From: an uncultured Bacilli bacterium
GTDB taxonomy: Bacteria; Bacillota_I; Bacilli_A; RF39; UBA660
Direction of reading: 5' to 3'
Assembly: GCA_934131695.1 (NCBI GenBank)
Contig: CAKOZV010000001.1
Location: forward strand, 103,331-167,330
DNA length: 64,000 nt
Shown here in pieces: positions 52,738-61,084 of the stretch. Under the pieces are notes generated by a model. It saw only the letters and a program-made list of their open reading frames with translations. It did not search any database and had not been told where the DNA came from. Positions within the stretch are counted from its first letter, which is position 1; each line of letters begins with the position of its first letter. The position numbers and the translations under genes were made by a program.

Positions 52738-52772
52738 AAAAATTATCACATGAAATCATATGATAATTTTTA
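52738..52772. terminator. bidirectional terminator at the end of the YibE/F genes
   Basis: ATTATCA (52742-52748) and TGATAAT (52761-52767) form a stem with A-rich and T-rich flanks on the two sides. It follows the second YibE/F gene by two bases. Confidence 0.7.
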
Positions 52773-52773
52773 T

Positions 52774-53526
52774 TTAATTATTTTTGTTATCTTTTTTTAG
52801 TGTTTCCGTTGTAATATATGCAGTTATAGGTATAACTATAATACAGCCTAGTGCACTAAATAATATTTTAATCATTTCTGAAACAAATGTCTTTGCATTT
52901 ACAATTTCTAAAAATGAATAATCTCCTTTATAAAACCAAATTAATAATGTCATAAATTCACCTAAAAAAGCAAACATTAAGGTATTATTCGTCGTACATA
53001 ATATATCTCTTCCTATGTTCATTCCCGATAGAAATAACTCTTTTTTTGATAAGTTTTTATTATTATCATATACCTCATATAATGCAGAAGAAATTGCTAT
53101 TGAAGAATCAACCGTTGCTCCAATTAAACTAATTAATATCATAGAAATTGCAATGTTAGTAAAATCTATTTTTACATCATAAGAAAACATATTTATTTCT
53201 TCATAAGACTCGTATCCAAAACCAGCAATTCTTGATATCTTTGTTACAAAAAATATGAGAAAGGATAATATAATTAGTACAATAATAACTGATTTCAAAC
53301 TAGATTCTGTTTTTATGTTTCTTTCATTTACATAATATAATATTATATAACTTATTATAAAACAGCCTATTAAAGAACATATTATAGGATTTAGTCCAAG
53401 AGCAATTAAGTAAAAAATAATCATTAAAATAATAAAATTAAATATAGATAAAAATAATTTTATTCCTCTTTTTATATCAATATAAATCATTAATAAAAAT
53501 AATAAAATAATTAATATTATATTCAT
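52774..53526 (-). CDS. YibE/F family membrane protein (second subunit)
   Basis: The 250-residue protein has about six to seven hydrophobic helices and the YibE/F-type segment SLIGATVDSSIAISSALYEV...FLSGMNIGRDILCTTNNTLMFAFLGEF. The family's role is unknown; it is often encoded as two adjacent genes in Firmicutes, as here. Its ATG overlaps the stop of the upstream member by four bases, so both are cotranslated and probably form one complex. Confidence 0.8.
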   Translation of the reverse strand: MNIILIILLFLLMIYIDIKRGIKLFLSIFNFIILMIIFYLIALGLNPIICSLIGCFIISYIILYYVNERNIKTESSLKSVIIVLIILSFLIFFVTKISRIAGFGYESYEEINMFSYDVKIDFTNIAISMILISLIGATVDSSIAISSALYEVYDNNKNLSKKELFLSGMNIGRDILCTTNNTLMFAFLGEFMTLLIWFYKGDYSFLEIVNAKTFVSEMIKILFSALGCIIVIPITAYITTETLKKDNKNN

Positions 53527-54584
53527 TTTACCCCTCTTTTCATTAATTTAATTGATATATGTGCTGATACAGGAATAGTTAAAACAATACCAATGCTACC
53601 AATTAAGAATCTGGTTAATTCTAATGTAAAATTACTTGAAATATAATTATACATTGAAAATCCATTGCGTAATGCTAACACAAAAATAGGAAGACCTGAA
53701 CATAAATAAGTAAAAAACAAAACATTACTCATCGTACTCATTATATCTTTACCTATTTCTCTAGCAGATTTTTTCAAATTTTTGACAGATATATTATTGT
53801 CTTTTTGAATCAGTTCCGATATAGAAGATGAAATTGTAATTGCTACATCCATAATTGCCCCTGTTGATCCAATTAATAGTTCTGGTAATATAATATCTTC
53901 AATAGGAACAGTTAAAAATGATAATTCATTGAAATTTATCCCTTTATAACCAGTAAAATTTATAATAATTACAATTGTAATAAGCATTACTAATGTTGAT
54001 ATAATTACAGAAATGATTGCCGATAATGTTTTCTTGTTAAATCCACTTGCTAATATTAAAGAAATAATAGAAAAAATAATCATTTCTATTACACATAAAA
54101 ATAATAAATTGATACCTTTAAAATATAAAGCTAAACCAATATAAAAAATTACTAAATTCAAAACAACGCTTAATACAGATAACAGTCCTTTATAAGAACC
54201 AACTATATAAAGTAAATTTAAAAATATGACTATCATTAAAGTTAGATAGAAATCTCTTTTTAATTCAATACCACTCGCATCTAATAGTATTTTGTCATTA
54301 ACTTTGTATTTATCTGTAACAACAGATGAATAAGATTCATCATAAGAGATGATTTTTTCTTTTCCTTTTTGTTTACCATTTGTTATTATACCTGTTATTT
54401 TTCTCACATAGTATTTTTCTTCTAATCCTAATGAGTTTTGAGATGTTTCTTCACTAACTGTATCAATTTTTGTTATTTTAACAATTTGCTTGGAATATAA
54501 GAAATCATCATTATAAACAAAAATTAAAATAATTATAGATATAAGAAATATAATAATAGAAATCAGTTTCTTTTTACTAGACAT
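53523..54584 (-). CDS. YibE/F family membrane protein (first subunit)
   Basis: A 353-residue protein with an N-terminal helix (about 7-24), an extracellular beta-rich part of about 90 residues (ITGIITNGKQKGKEKIISYDES), then seven or so transmembrane helices including GSTGAIMDVAITISSSISEL and AREIGKDIMSTMSNVLFFTY, which parallel the motifs of its partner. The internal similarity suggests the two genes arose by duplication. GGAGGTAGTAGT precedes the ATG. It could be a transport or export component; no substrate is known. Confidence 0.82.
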   Translation of the reverse strand: MSSKKKLISIIIFLISIIILIFVYNDDFLYSKQIVKITKIDTVSEETSQNSLGLEEKYYVRKITGIITNGKQKGKEKIISYDESYSSVVTDKYKVNDKILLDASGIELKRDFYLTLMIVIFLNLLYIVGSYKGLLSVLSVVLNLVIFYIGLALYFKGINLLFLCVIEMIIFSIISLILASGFNKKTLSAIISVIISTLVMLITIVIIINFTGYKGINFNELSFLTVPIEDIILPELLIGSTGAIMDVAITISSSISELIQKDNNISVKNLKKSAREIGKDIMSTMSNVLFFTYLCSGLPIFVLALRNGFSMYNYISSNFTLELTRFLIGSIGIVLTIPVSAHISIKLMKRGVK

Positions 54585-54644
54585 ACTACTACCTCCAAAT
54601 CTATTATACTAGTTTTTTCAAAAAATACTATCTTGATATTGGAG

Positions 54645-54674
54645 TAGGTATAAAAACTTATACTTATTTTTTTC
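54645..54674 (+). terminator. terminator-like hairpin before the Mbeg1-like gene
   Basis: GTATAA-AAAC-TTATAC followed by TTATTTTTTT. It is very similar to the hairpin at 51962-51990, although no plus-strand gene ends just before it. Confidence 0.5.
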
Positions 54675-54691
54675 TTATCATATAATACATT

Positions 54692-55744
54692 ATGAATATA
54701 ATTGATTATGTTAGTAAGAATAATCTTACAATGAAAGATTCACCCCTTAATGAAGTAGATAGCTTAGTTTTATCACAACTTTCATATCTTTACTATGAAA
54801 AAGTAGCACTACCTTGTAAGATAAGTGATTTAAATAATTACTTTTATGATTTATTAGGTACTGATAGGGATGATTTAAATAACTTAAACCTATTAGAAAA
54901 AGTTTGTTCCTCTAATCGTTTTTCTAATATAATAGTTAATTATTATATCAGTAAAGATAACTTAGTAGAGAATAAACAATTTTCTGCTGTAACCTTTTTC
55001 TTAGAAACAGGGGATATCTATATCGCTTATCGTGGTACTGATGGAACAGTTAATGGCTGGAAAGAAGATTTTAATATGTCATTTTTATCACCAGTACCAG
55101 CCCAGGTAGAAGCATTAAAGTATTTAGAAACAGTCTTGGCTTTAACTAATAATTACTGTTATATTGGTGGACACTCTAAAGGAGGAAATCTAGCATTTTA
55201 TGCTGCTATATATTTAAAAGATAAAAGAAGAATAAAAAAAGTATTCTCTCATGATGGTCCTGGTTTTCAAGAGAAAGTAGTTACTAGTAAAGAATTTAAA
55301 AATACTGAACCGCTACTTTATAAAACAGTACCAGAAAGTTCAATAATAGGTATGTTACTTTGTAATAGTGAAGATTATACAGTAGTAAAAAGTAATGAAA
55401 GTGGAATAATGCAACACGACCCATTCTCTTGGTTAGTAAATGATAATAGTTTTATCTATTTAAAAAGATTAACTAAAACATCTATTTATACCAATAAGGT
55501 ACTAAAAGATACCATAAACAATCTAACAAAAAAAGAAAAAGAGGAATTTGTTAAAGCTTTATTTACTATCTTTGATAGGGCAGATATTAAAACACTTAAG
55601 GATTTATCAAAAAACTGGTATAAAAAAATTCCACCAATTATAAAATCAATGGAATCTTTAGATGATAAAGTAAAAAAATGTCTTTGGGATACAATTAAAG
55701 TATTAGTAGTATTCATTATTAAAAATTTACCATTCTTACTTTGA
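54692..55744 (+). CDS. Mbeg1-like (DUF2974) alpha/beta hydrolase
   Basis: The 350-residue protein matches the Mbeg1-like family: NEVDSLVLSQLSYLYYE at the N-terminus, YIAYRGTDGTVNGWKEDFNMSF, then the nucleophile elbow IGGHSKGGNLAFYAA (Ser near 158) and HDGPGF. Members are presumed lipases or esterases; substrate unknown. A weak ribosome site precedes the ATG. The C-terminal 25 residues are hydrophobic and may anchor it. It converges with, and overlaps by nine bases, the kinase-fold gene. Confidence 0.82.
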   Translation: MNIIDYVSKNNLTMKDSPLNEVDSLVLSQLSYLYYEKVALPCKISDLNNYFYDLLGTDRDDLNNLNLLEKVCSSNRFSNIIVNYYISKDNLVENKQFSAVTFFLETGDIYIAYRGTDGTVNGWKEDFNMSFLSPVPAQVEALKYLETVLALTNNYCYIGGHSKGGNLAFYAAIYLKDKRRIKKVFSHDGPGFQEKVVTSKEFKNTEPLLYKTVPESSIIGMLLCNSEDYTVVKSNESGIMQHDPFSWLVNDNSFIYLKRLTKTSIYTNKVLKDTINNLTKKEKEEFVKALFTIFDRADIKTLKDLSKNWYKKIPPIIKSMESLDDKVKKCLWDTIKVLVVFIIKNLPFLL

Positions 55745-56476
55745 AAAAATATCGTGGAAATAAGGCATGCCTTTGACAGTCTTATTTTTCTTTTTAAGGA
55801 CCTTAAAGTCATATCTTGATCTATTAAGAAAAGGTAGTTCATCCGTTTTCATCTCAAACTCATCTTCACTAACCTCGTCAATACTTTTATGAAAAACAGT
55901 TTGATAGAATGCTAAAAGATAAGCTAATCTATCATAATTTTGTTTTCCTTGATAATCTATACCTCTATTTTCTAAGTATTCAAATAAAGGAGCAGAAAGA
56001 GTCATTGGTTCCAGTCTTTTAATACCAACACCATCAAAATCTATAAAAGAAAAGTCATTGTTTTCCTCATCAATCATGACATTGTTGTAATTAACGTCAC
56101 CCAGTACAATCTTTTTCCTATTACTATGTATTTCTTCTAATTCTAAAGAAACATCAATAAGTTTATCTTTTAGTTCTTCTTTAGAATGCTTTTTTTCATA
56201 CTCTGCTAGTGTAATTCCTCTTTTGTATTCCATTGCACATCCACAGAATAAACCATGATCATAAAGTTTAGCTAGAGGAGTGGCTATTCTTAGATTAGTA
56301 ACTTTACTAGTTTCTTCAACATGAATTTCTCTTTCTATTAATTCACGAATACTAAAATTTCTATAGATTTTATATACCATTTTATTATCATGATAAATAG
56401 CACTTTCACTAGATATATCATCATTAATCTTAACTACTTTGTCAAAATTAATACTAGTAATATCAATCTTTTTCAT
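55736..56476 (-). CDS. protein-kinase-fold (RIO/APH-like) protein
   Basis: A 246-residue kinase-like protein. AIYHDNKMVYKIYR contains the ATP-binding Lys, MEYKRGITLAEY looks like the hinge, LGDVNYNNVMIDE is the catalytic loop (Asp, Asn) and FIDFDGVG the metal-binding loop. Similar small kinases act on sugars, antibiotics or proteins; the target is unknown. GGGGGGAGGAG precedes the ATG. It is the last gene of a minus-strand group that includes SpoVIF-like and Der. Confidence 0.72.
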   Translation of the reverse strand: MKKIDITSINFDKVVKINDDISSESAIYHDNKMVYKIYRNFSIRELIEREIHVEETSKVTNLRIATPLAKLYDHGLFCGCAMEYKRGITLAEYEKKHSKEELKDKLIDVSLELEEIHSNRKKIVLGDVNYNNVMIDEENNDFSFIDFDGVGIKRLEPMTLSAPLFEYLENRGIDYQGKQNYDRLAYLLAFYQTVFHKSIDEVSEDEFEMKTDELPFLNRSRYDFKVLKKKNKTVKGMPYFHDIFSK

Positions 56477-56541
56477 TCTCCTCCCCCCTTATTTGCCACA
56501 TATTATATCACATTTTACTAAAAAAAGAAAGATGCAGTTTC

Positions 56542-56781
56542 CTAAAACATCTTATCAACATTATCAGGCACTTTATCTTTCATAATTGTATTTATAATTT
56601 TTTCTTTCTTTTCTTTAGAAATATTTTTACCAGTCATAGTTGCTATTTCATCAACTACTTCTCTTAAAGTCTTTTCATCTTTCATATTTCCATCTTGTAG
56701 TTTGTTAGCAAGAGATAAAATTGTATCTTTACTAACATTAGTCTTTTTCTCAACTTTTTTGAAAAAACTGTCTCCAAACAT
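56542..56781 (-). CDS. spoVIF: SpoVIF-like stage VI sporulation protein
   Basis: The 79-residue protein reads FFKKVEKKTNVSKDTILSLANKLQDGNMKDEKTLREVVDEIATMTGKNIS, the layout of SpoVIF (FFKxIEKKTxV...LAxxLQxANxKDExTxRxxI), a late coat-assembly protein of Bacillus. The match is from memory. TAGGAGG precedes the ATG, and a CTAGTT/AACTAG hairpin (56797-56811) overlaps the edge of that site, so translation may be controlled. It fits the other sporulation genes in the window. Confidence 0.7.
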   Translation of the reverse strand: MFGDSFFKKVEKKTNVSKDTILSLANKLQDGNMKDEKTLREVVDEIATMTGKNISKEKKEKIINTIMKDKVPDNVDKMF

Positions 56782-56827
56782 TTATAGAACCTCCTAGTTC
56801 ATTATATGAAACTAGAAAGATTAAGTT

Positions 56828-57079
56828 CTATTTATTTCTAGTGATTCTCTTTAGCTGAACATTAAACTCTTCCATTGAAATTAAGCCTCTATCAAGTCTA
56901 TCTTGTAACATAGCAAGTGACTTTTCGTGCATTTTTTCACTGTCTAGTGGATTAGCATAACGATAAGCAGCAACATCATTAGTAAAGATATTCTTTCTTT
57001 CTGTTTCTTTGTGTAAATCAGAAAAGTTAGTTTTCTCAAAACGTTTATTATTAAAAGAATTATTCTTTCCTATTATCAT
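56828..57079 (-). CDS. small conserved protein with SHOCT-like C-terminus
   Basis: An 83-residue, charged protein with no signal or membrane segment. The end, LAMLQDRLDRGLISMEEFNVQLKRI, resembles the short SHOCT oligomerisation motif. The ATG overlaps the der stop by four bases (ATGA), so it is translated with der. Function unknown. Confidence 0.6.
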   Translation of the reverse strand: MIIGKNNSFNNKRFEKTNFSDLHKETERKNIFTNDVAAYRYANPLDSEKMHEKSLAMLQDRLDRGLISMEEFNVQLKRITRNK

Positions 57080-58386
57080 AGGTCGTCCCCATTTCTATTC
57101 TTAAATTGTAACACAATAGGTGTACCCTCTAAATCAAAGTTTTCTCTTAATTGATTTTCTAAATATCTTTCATAAGAGAAATGTACTAGTCCTTTATTAT
57201 TAACTCTAAAAGTAAACTTAGGTGGTTTAGTACCAGTTTGACTAACAAAATAAATCTTTAATCTTTTAGCTTTATAACTAGGTGCTGGGTTCCTATCATA
57301 GGCATCTCTTATAACATCATTTAAAATACTAGTTTTAATCTCTCTATTAATATTTTCTTTAACTTTTAAAACTTCAGGCATTAAAGTAGAAATTCTTTTT
57401 TTAGTAAGAGCGGATAAGAAAACGATAGGAGCATAAGTAATAAACTGAAATTCACTTCTTACTAGTTTTTTATAATCATTAATACTAGTTTCCTTTACAG
57501 TATCCCATTTATTAACAACTATAATTATTCCTTTTCCTTTTTCTAAAGCATAAGAGGCGATATGTTTATCATGTTCCTTAATACCTTCTTCAGCATTAAT
57601 AACTAAAAGACATAAATCACTTCTATCAATAGCTCGCATACTTCTTACTAAACTATATTTTTCGATACTTTCAAAGACTTTTCCTTTTTTACGCATACCT
57701 GCTGTATCAATTAAGACATATTCTTCACCATGGTATTTTAAAACAGTATCAATAGAATCTCTTGTCGTACCTGCAACATTTGATACTACAACCCTTTCTT
57801 CATTTAGTAAGGCATTGATTAAACTACTTTTTCCAACATTAGGTCTACCAATAACACAGAACTTTAATCTTTCATCAGGTATTTCTTCTTCTTCTACAAT
57901 ATCTTTAGTAATCTCATCCAATAATTCATAGTAACCAGTATTATGAATAGCACTGATGGGAAGATAAGTATCAAATCCTAGTTCATAAAAGTCATAAAGA
58001 TTATCATTAGCTTCCTTAGTATCAATCTTATTAATAGCTACAATTACCTTTTTACCACTTCTTCTTAAAATATCTCTAATGATTAAGTCATCCTTAGTAA
58101 GTCCTAGTTTTCCATCTACTACAAATAAAATAATAGAAGCTTCACTAATAGCAAATTCTGCTTGAATTCTTATTTCTTTTTGAAAGTTTTCCTTCTCATC
58201 TTCAATCCCACCAGTATCTATTATGGTAAAGTTTTTGTTATTCCAACTAACATCTTGATAAAGCCTATCTCTCGTTACACCTGCTATATCTTCAATAATG
58301 GCAATTTTTCCACCAGCAATCTTATTAAATAAGGTACTTTTCCCAACATTAGGATGTCCAATAATTGCTACAATATTCTTCTTCAT
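57076..58386 (-). CDS. der: ribosome-assembly GTPase Der (EngA)
   Basis: The 436-residue protein has two tandem GTPase domains: GHPNVGKST, DTGGIED and NKID in the first, GRPNVGKSS, DTAGMRKKG and NKWD in the second, and a C-terminal KH-like domain (KAKRLKIYFVSQTGTKPPKFTFRVN). Der is an essential 50S assembly factor. The start is ATG 58386 with GAGGTGG upstream; the frame opens 19 codons earlier without a ribosome site. Confidence 0.95.
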   Translation of the reverse strand: MKKNIVAIIGHPNVGKSTLFNKIAGGKIAIIEDIAGVTRDRLYQDVSWNNKNFTIIDTGGIEDEKENFQKEIRIQAEFAISEASIILFVVDGKLGLTKDDLIIRDILRRSGKKVIVAINKIDTKEANDNLYDFYELGFDTYLPISAIHNTGYYELLDEITKDIVEEEEIPDERLKFCVIGRPNVGKSSLINALLNEERVVVSNVAGTTRDSIDTVLKYHGEEYVLIDTAGMRKKGKVFESIEKYSLVRSMRAIDRSDLCLLVINAEEGIKEHDKHIASYALEKGKGIIIVVNKWDTVKETSINDYKKLVRSEFQFITYAPIVFLSALTKKRISTLMPEVLKVKENINREIKTSILNDVIRDAYDRNPAPSYKAKRLKIYFVSQTGTKPPKFTFRVNNKGLVHFSYERYLENQLRENFDLEGTPIVLQFKNRNGDDL

Positions 58387-58455
58387 ATAATGTCCACCTC
58401 TTTTCATATATCTTATTTTAATTCGAAATGATGCTAAAAGCAATAAAAAAAGACA

Positions 58456-58701
58456 TTAGTTGTCCTTCTTAAATTCAACGATGTCAGAAACATTACAATT
58501 CAAGTAATTGCAAAGTCTTGCTAATACATAAATGTCAATTCTCACAATTTCCCCAGTAGCTAATCTTTTAATCACTTTAAAATCAGTACCAGTGTCATTG
58601 ATTAATTTACTCTTGGTAAGCCCTCTATCCTCTAATAGTTGTTCTAACTTAAAGATATAGGTACCACCATCCACTCTTATCTTCACATGTTTCTTTTCCA
58701 T
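58456..58701 (-). CDS. XRE-type HTH regulator (YozG-like)
   Basis: An 81-residue protein consisting of one Cro/C1-type helix-turn-helix: LLEDRGLTKSKLINDTGTDFKVIKRLATGEIVRIDIYVLARLCNYLNCNVSDIVEF. The final VSDIV is common in this small-regulator class. The ribosome site is weak. It lies between der and the divergent LiaF-like operon, whose promoter it could control; that is inference. Confidence 0.75.
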   Translation of the reverse strand: MEKKHVKIRVDGGTYIFKLEQLLEDRGLTKSKLINDTGTDFKVIKRLATGEIVRIDIYVLARLCNYLNCNVSDIVEFKKDN

Positions 58702-58850
58702 CTTGTTACTCGCCCTTCCACATTAATTTTAACAAGCAACTAGCTAATTGACTAGTGGTTATATAACTAGTATTTCCTAAAAAAAGACATTTATTCATTT
58801 AAAAAAAGAAAGATTTATAATATAATTACAATAAGAAAGGAGAAGATAAA

Positions 58851-59501
58851 ATGATAATTGGTATTATTATCTTATTGATAGGTATACTATATTTAATTGA
58901 AATATTTAATCCAGGCTTTCGTTTGGAGTTTGATATTGTATGGCCAGTAGTATTAATAGCTATCTCTATCTATTATATAATTAAGGATGAGAGGTTAGAC
59001 TTTACTAAAATATTGATGTTATTTATTGGATTATGGTTCTTACTAGTTAATACATCTTTAATAACAGAGCCATATAATAGAGCCTTTTGGCCAGTAGTAT
59101 TAATACTTGTAGGAGGCTATATTGTAATGAATAGTCTTAATATAAGTAAAAAGAATATTAAGATAAAAAATAATAAACATTCAAAAGATTACTTTGGAAT
59201 ATTTAGTGAGGTTAAAGATTGTATTAAAACTAAAAATTTTAAAGGAGCAGATGTTTACTGTATCTTTGGAGGAGCAGAACTAGATCTTAGAGACACAGAA
59301 CTAAAAGAAGACACAATCTTAAATGTTTATTCTTTCTTTGGCGGTGCTACTATTAAAGTTTCTGATAATTATAATGTAGTATGTAACTCAACTGCTATTT
59401 TAGGAGCTAATGAAAATAAAGCCTCTAATGATATTGATAAGTCAAAACCAAAATTAATAATTAACTGTATTTCCTTCTGCGGAGGAACGGAGATTAAGTA
59501 G
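58851..59501 (+). CDS. LiaF-like membrane protein
   Basis: The 216-residue protein has three to four N-terminal membrane helices (about 1-98, with WPVVLI repeated twice) and a C-terminal beta-solenoid-like domain with the LiaF pattern KGADVYCIFGGAELDLRDTELKEDTILNVYSFFGGATIKV and CISFCGGTEIK. LiaF restrains the LiaRS cell-envelope-stress system, but no liaRS genes adjoin, so it may serve another kinase. AAAGGAGAAG precedes the ATG. The DUF975 gene starts directly after its stop. Confidence 0.78.
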   Translation: MIIGIIILLIGILYLIEIFNPGFRLEFDIVWPVVLIAISIYYIIKDERLDFTKILMLFIGLWFLLVNTSLITEPYNRAFWPVVLILVGGYIVMNSLNISKKNIKIKNNKHSKDYFGIFSEVKDCIKTKNFKGADVYCIFGGAELDLRDTELKEDTILNVYSFFGGATIKVSDNYNVVCNSTAILGANENKASNDIDKSKPKLIINCISFCGGTEIK

Positions 59502-60107
59502 ATGAATTTTATAGAAATTAAAGAAGAAGCTAAAAAACTTACCTCTAAAAATATTTTGAAATTTTGGAAGAGTAGTTTATTAGTATTTGGTTCTTCAATA
59601 GCTTTAGCAATTATTCTAGGAATAATATCTGGTGGAGTATTAGCTTTTATTACAGAGTTATTAGCATTACCACTTTATATAGGATTTATTAGTTATATAC
59701 TTGGTCTTACAAGGAAAGAAGAAGTATCCCTTGCTGATATATTTCAAGATTATAAAAAGATAGGATTAATTGTAGTTACACTTATTATTAGTTGTGTACT
59801 TATTGTGATTGGTTATATACTTTTAATAATTCCTGGTATAATGATTGCTTTCTCACTGGTAATGGTAGGCTACTTATTAGCAGATTCTAAAGAAACAAAT
59901 CCTGGCGAAGCAAGAAATATAATAAGACAAAGTAGAGAAATGATGAATGGTTATAAAATGGATTATTTCATTTTTGAATTAAGTTTTATTGGCTGGTATC
60001 TTTTAGGTGCTATAACATTCGGAATTGCTTACATTTATGTAATACCTTACTTTACTTTTGCCAATACTTTGTACTATCAAAGATTAAAAGAGAAAAGAGA
60101 AACCTAG
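59502..60107 (+). CDS. DUF975 family membrane protein
   Basis: A 201-residue protein with about four to five transmembrane helices. The segment SREMMNGYKMDYFIFELSFIGWYLLGAITFGIAYIYVIPY is the DUF975 signature. Function unknown. It is contiguous with the LiaF-like gene and ends at a strong terminator, so the two form one operon. Confidence 0.82.
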   Translation: MNFIEIKEEAKKLTSKNILKFWKSSLLVFGSSIALAIILGIISGGVLAFITELLALPLYIGFISYILGLTRKEEVSLADIFQDYKKIGLIVVTLIISCVLIVIGYILLIIPGIMIAFSLVMVGYLLADSKETNPGEARNIIRQSREMMNGYKMDYFIFELSFIGWYLLGAITFGIAYIYVIPYFTFANTLYYQRLKEKRET

Positions 60108-60130
60108 AATAACGAGGTTTTTCTTTTTTT
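60100..60130 (+). terminator. terminator of the LiaF-like operon
   Basis: AAACC (60100-60104) pairs with GGTTT (60116-60120), followed by TTCTTTTTTT. An extended -10 TGCTAAAAT (60138-60146) for gpsA follows at once. Confidence 0.7.
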
Positions 60131-60164
60131 CTAATTGTGCTAAAATAAGGGCGGAGGTATATAT

Positions 60165-61079
60165 ATGAAAATATGTGTTTTAGGAAGTGGAGCTTTTGGT
60201 CTTGCTATTGCTTCCTTATTATCAAAAAATAAAAATAATGAAATTATTGTCTGGACTTCTTTTAAAGAAGAATATGAAGAACTTAGTAAATTACATACTC
60301 ATAAGAAAATATTTAATGATTTCTCTTTTGAAAAATTAAACTTTTCTATGGATTTAGATAGTTCTATTAATAAAGCTAGTGTTATTATTCTAGCAGTTCC
60401 ATCTAATGCTATTAGAGAGGTCTTAGAAAAACTTAAAGATAAACTTAGTAATCAAATACTTATCTTTGTCTCAAAAGGCTTAGAAAAAGATACTATGAAA
60501 AGATCAAGTGAGATAGCCGAAGATTTAAAAATAAGTAATCAGTATGGAGTCTTAGCAGGACCAACTTTTGCTAAAGATATGTTAAAAGAAATGCCACTTG
60601 GTTTTACACTAGCTACAAAAGAAGATAATGTTTCAAATATAGTAAAAGAAATGTTTATTGATACTAGTGTCGAGATAGAAACTACAAGTGATATAGTAGG
60701 AGTAGAATATTGTGGTTGTATCAAAAATGTTTTAGCAATCATTACTGGTTATTTTTATACTAAAGAAAAAGCAAGTTCTGCAAGAGCAGCTTTCTTTACA
60801 AAAGTAGCTAAGGAAGAAGCTAGACTATTAGAAATATTAGGCGGTAATAAAACAACTTTATATACTTTTGCTGGAATTGGTGATTTACTATTAACTGCTA
60901 CTAGTAATGAAAGTAGAAATTTCTCTTATGGAGAAGCTTTAGCTAACAACTTAATTAATGATAAATTAACAACCGTAGAAGGCAAAAAGACTTACCAATC
61001 TTTAATAACTTTAATTCCTAAAGAAGAATTAAAAGATTCACTACTTACTTCTTATTCTTATTTATTTAAGGAAGTGTAG
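60165..61079 (+). CDS. gpsA: NAD(P)-dependent glycerol-3-phosphate dehydrogenase
   Basis: The 304-residue enzyme makes sn-glycerol 3-phosphate for phospholipids. The dinucleotide site is LGSGAFGLAIASLL, then VSKGLEKDT, LAGPTFAKDM, EYCGCIKNVLAI with the catalytic Lys, and GIGDLLLTATSNESRNFSYG. It is somewhat short for the family (about 330). GCGGAGG precedes the ATG. It likely leads a cell-envelope operon with the VanZ-RDD and DUF308 genes. Confidence 0.93.
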   Translation: MKICVLGSGAFGLAIASLLSKNKNNEIIVWTSFKEEYEELSKLHTHKKIFNDFSFEKLNFSMDLDSSINKASVIILAVPSNAIREVLEKLKDKLSNQILIFVSKGLEKDTMKRSSEIAEDLKISNQYGVLAGPTFAKDMLKEMPLGFTLATKEDNVSNIVKEMFIDTSVEIETTSDIVGVEYCGCIKNVLAIITGYFYTKEKASSARAAFFTKVAKEEARLLEILGGNKTTLYTFAGIGDLLLTATSNESRNFSYGEALANNLINDKLTTVEGKKTYQSLITLIPKEELKDSLLTSYSYLFKEV

Positions 61080-61084
61080 TTTAA

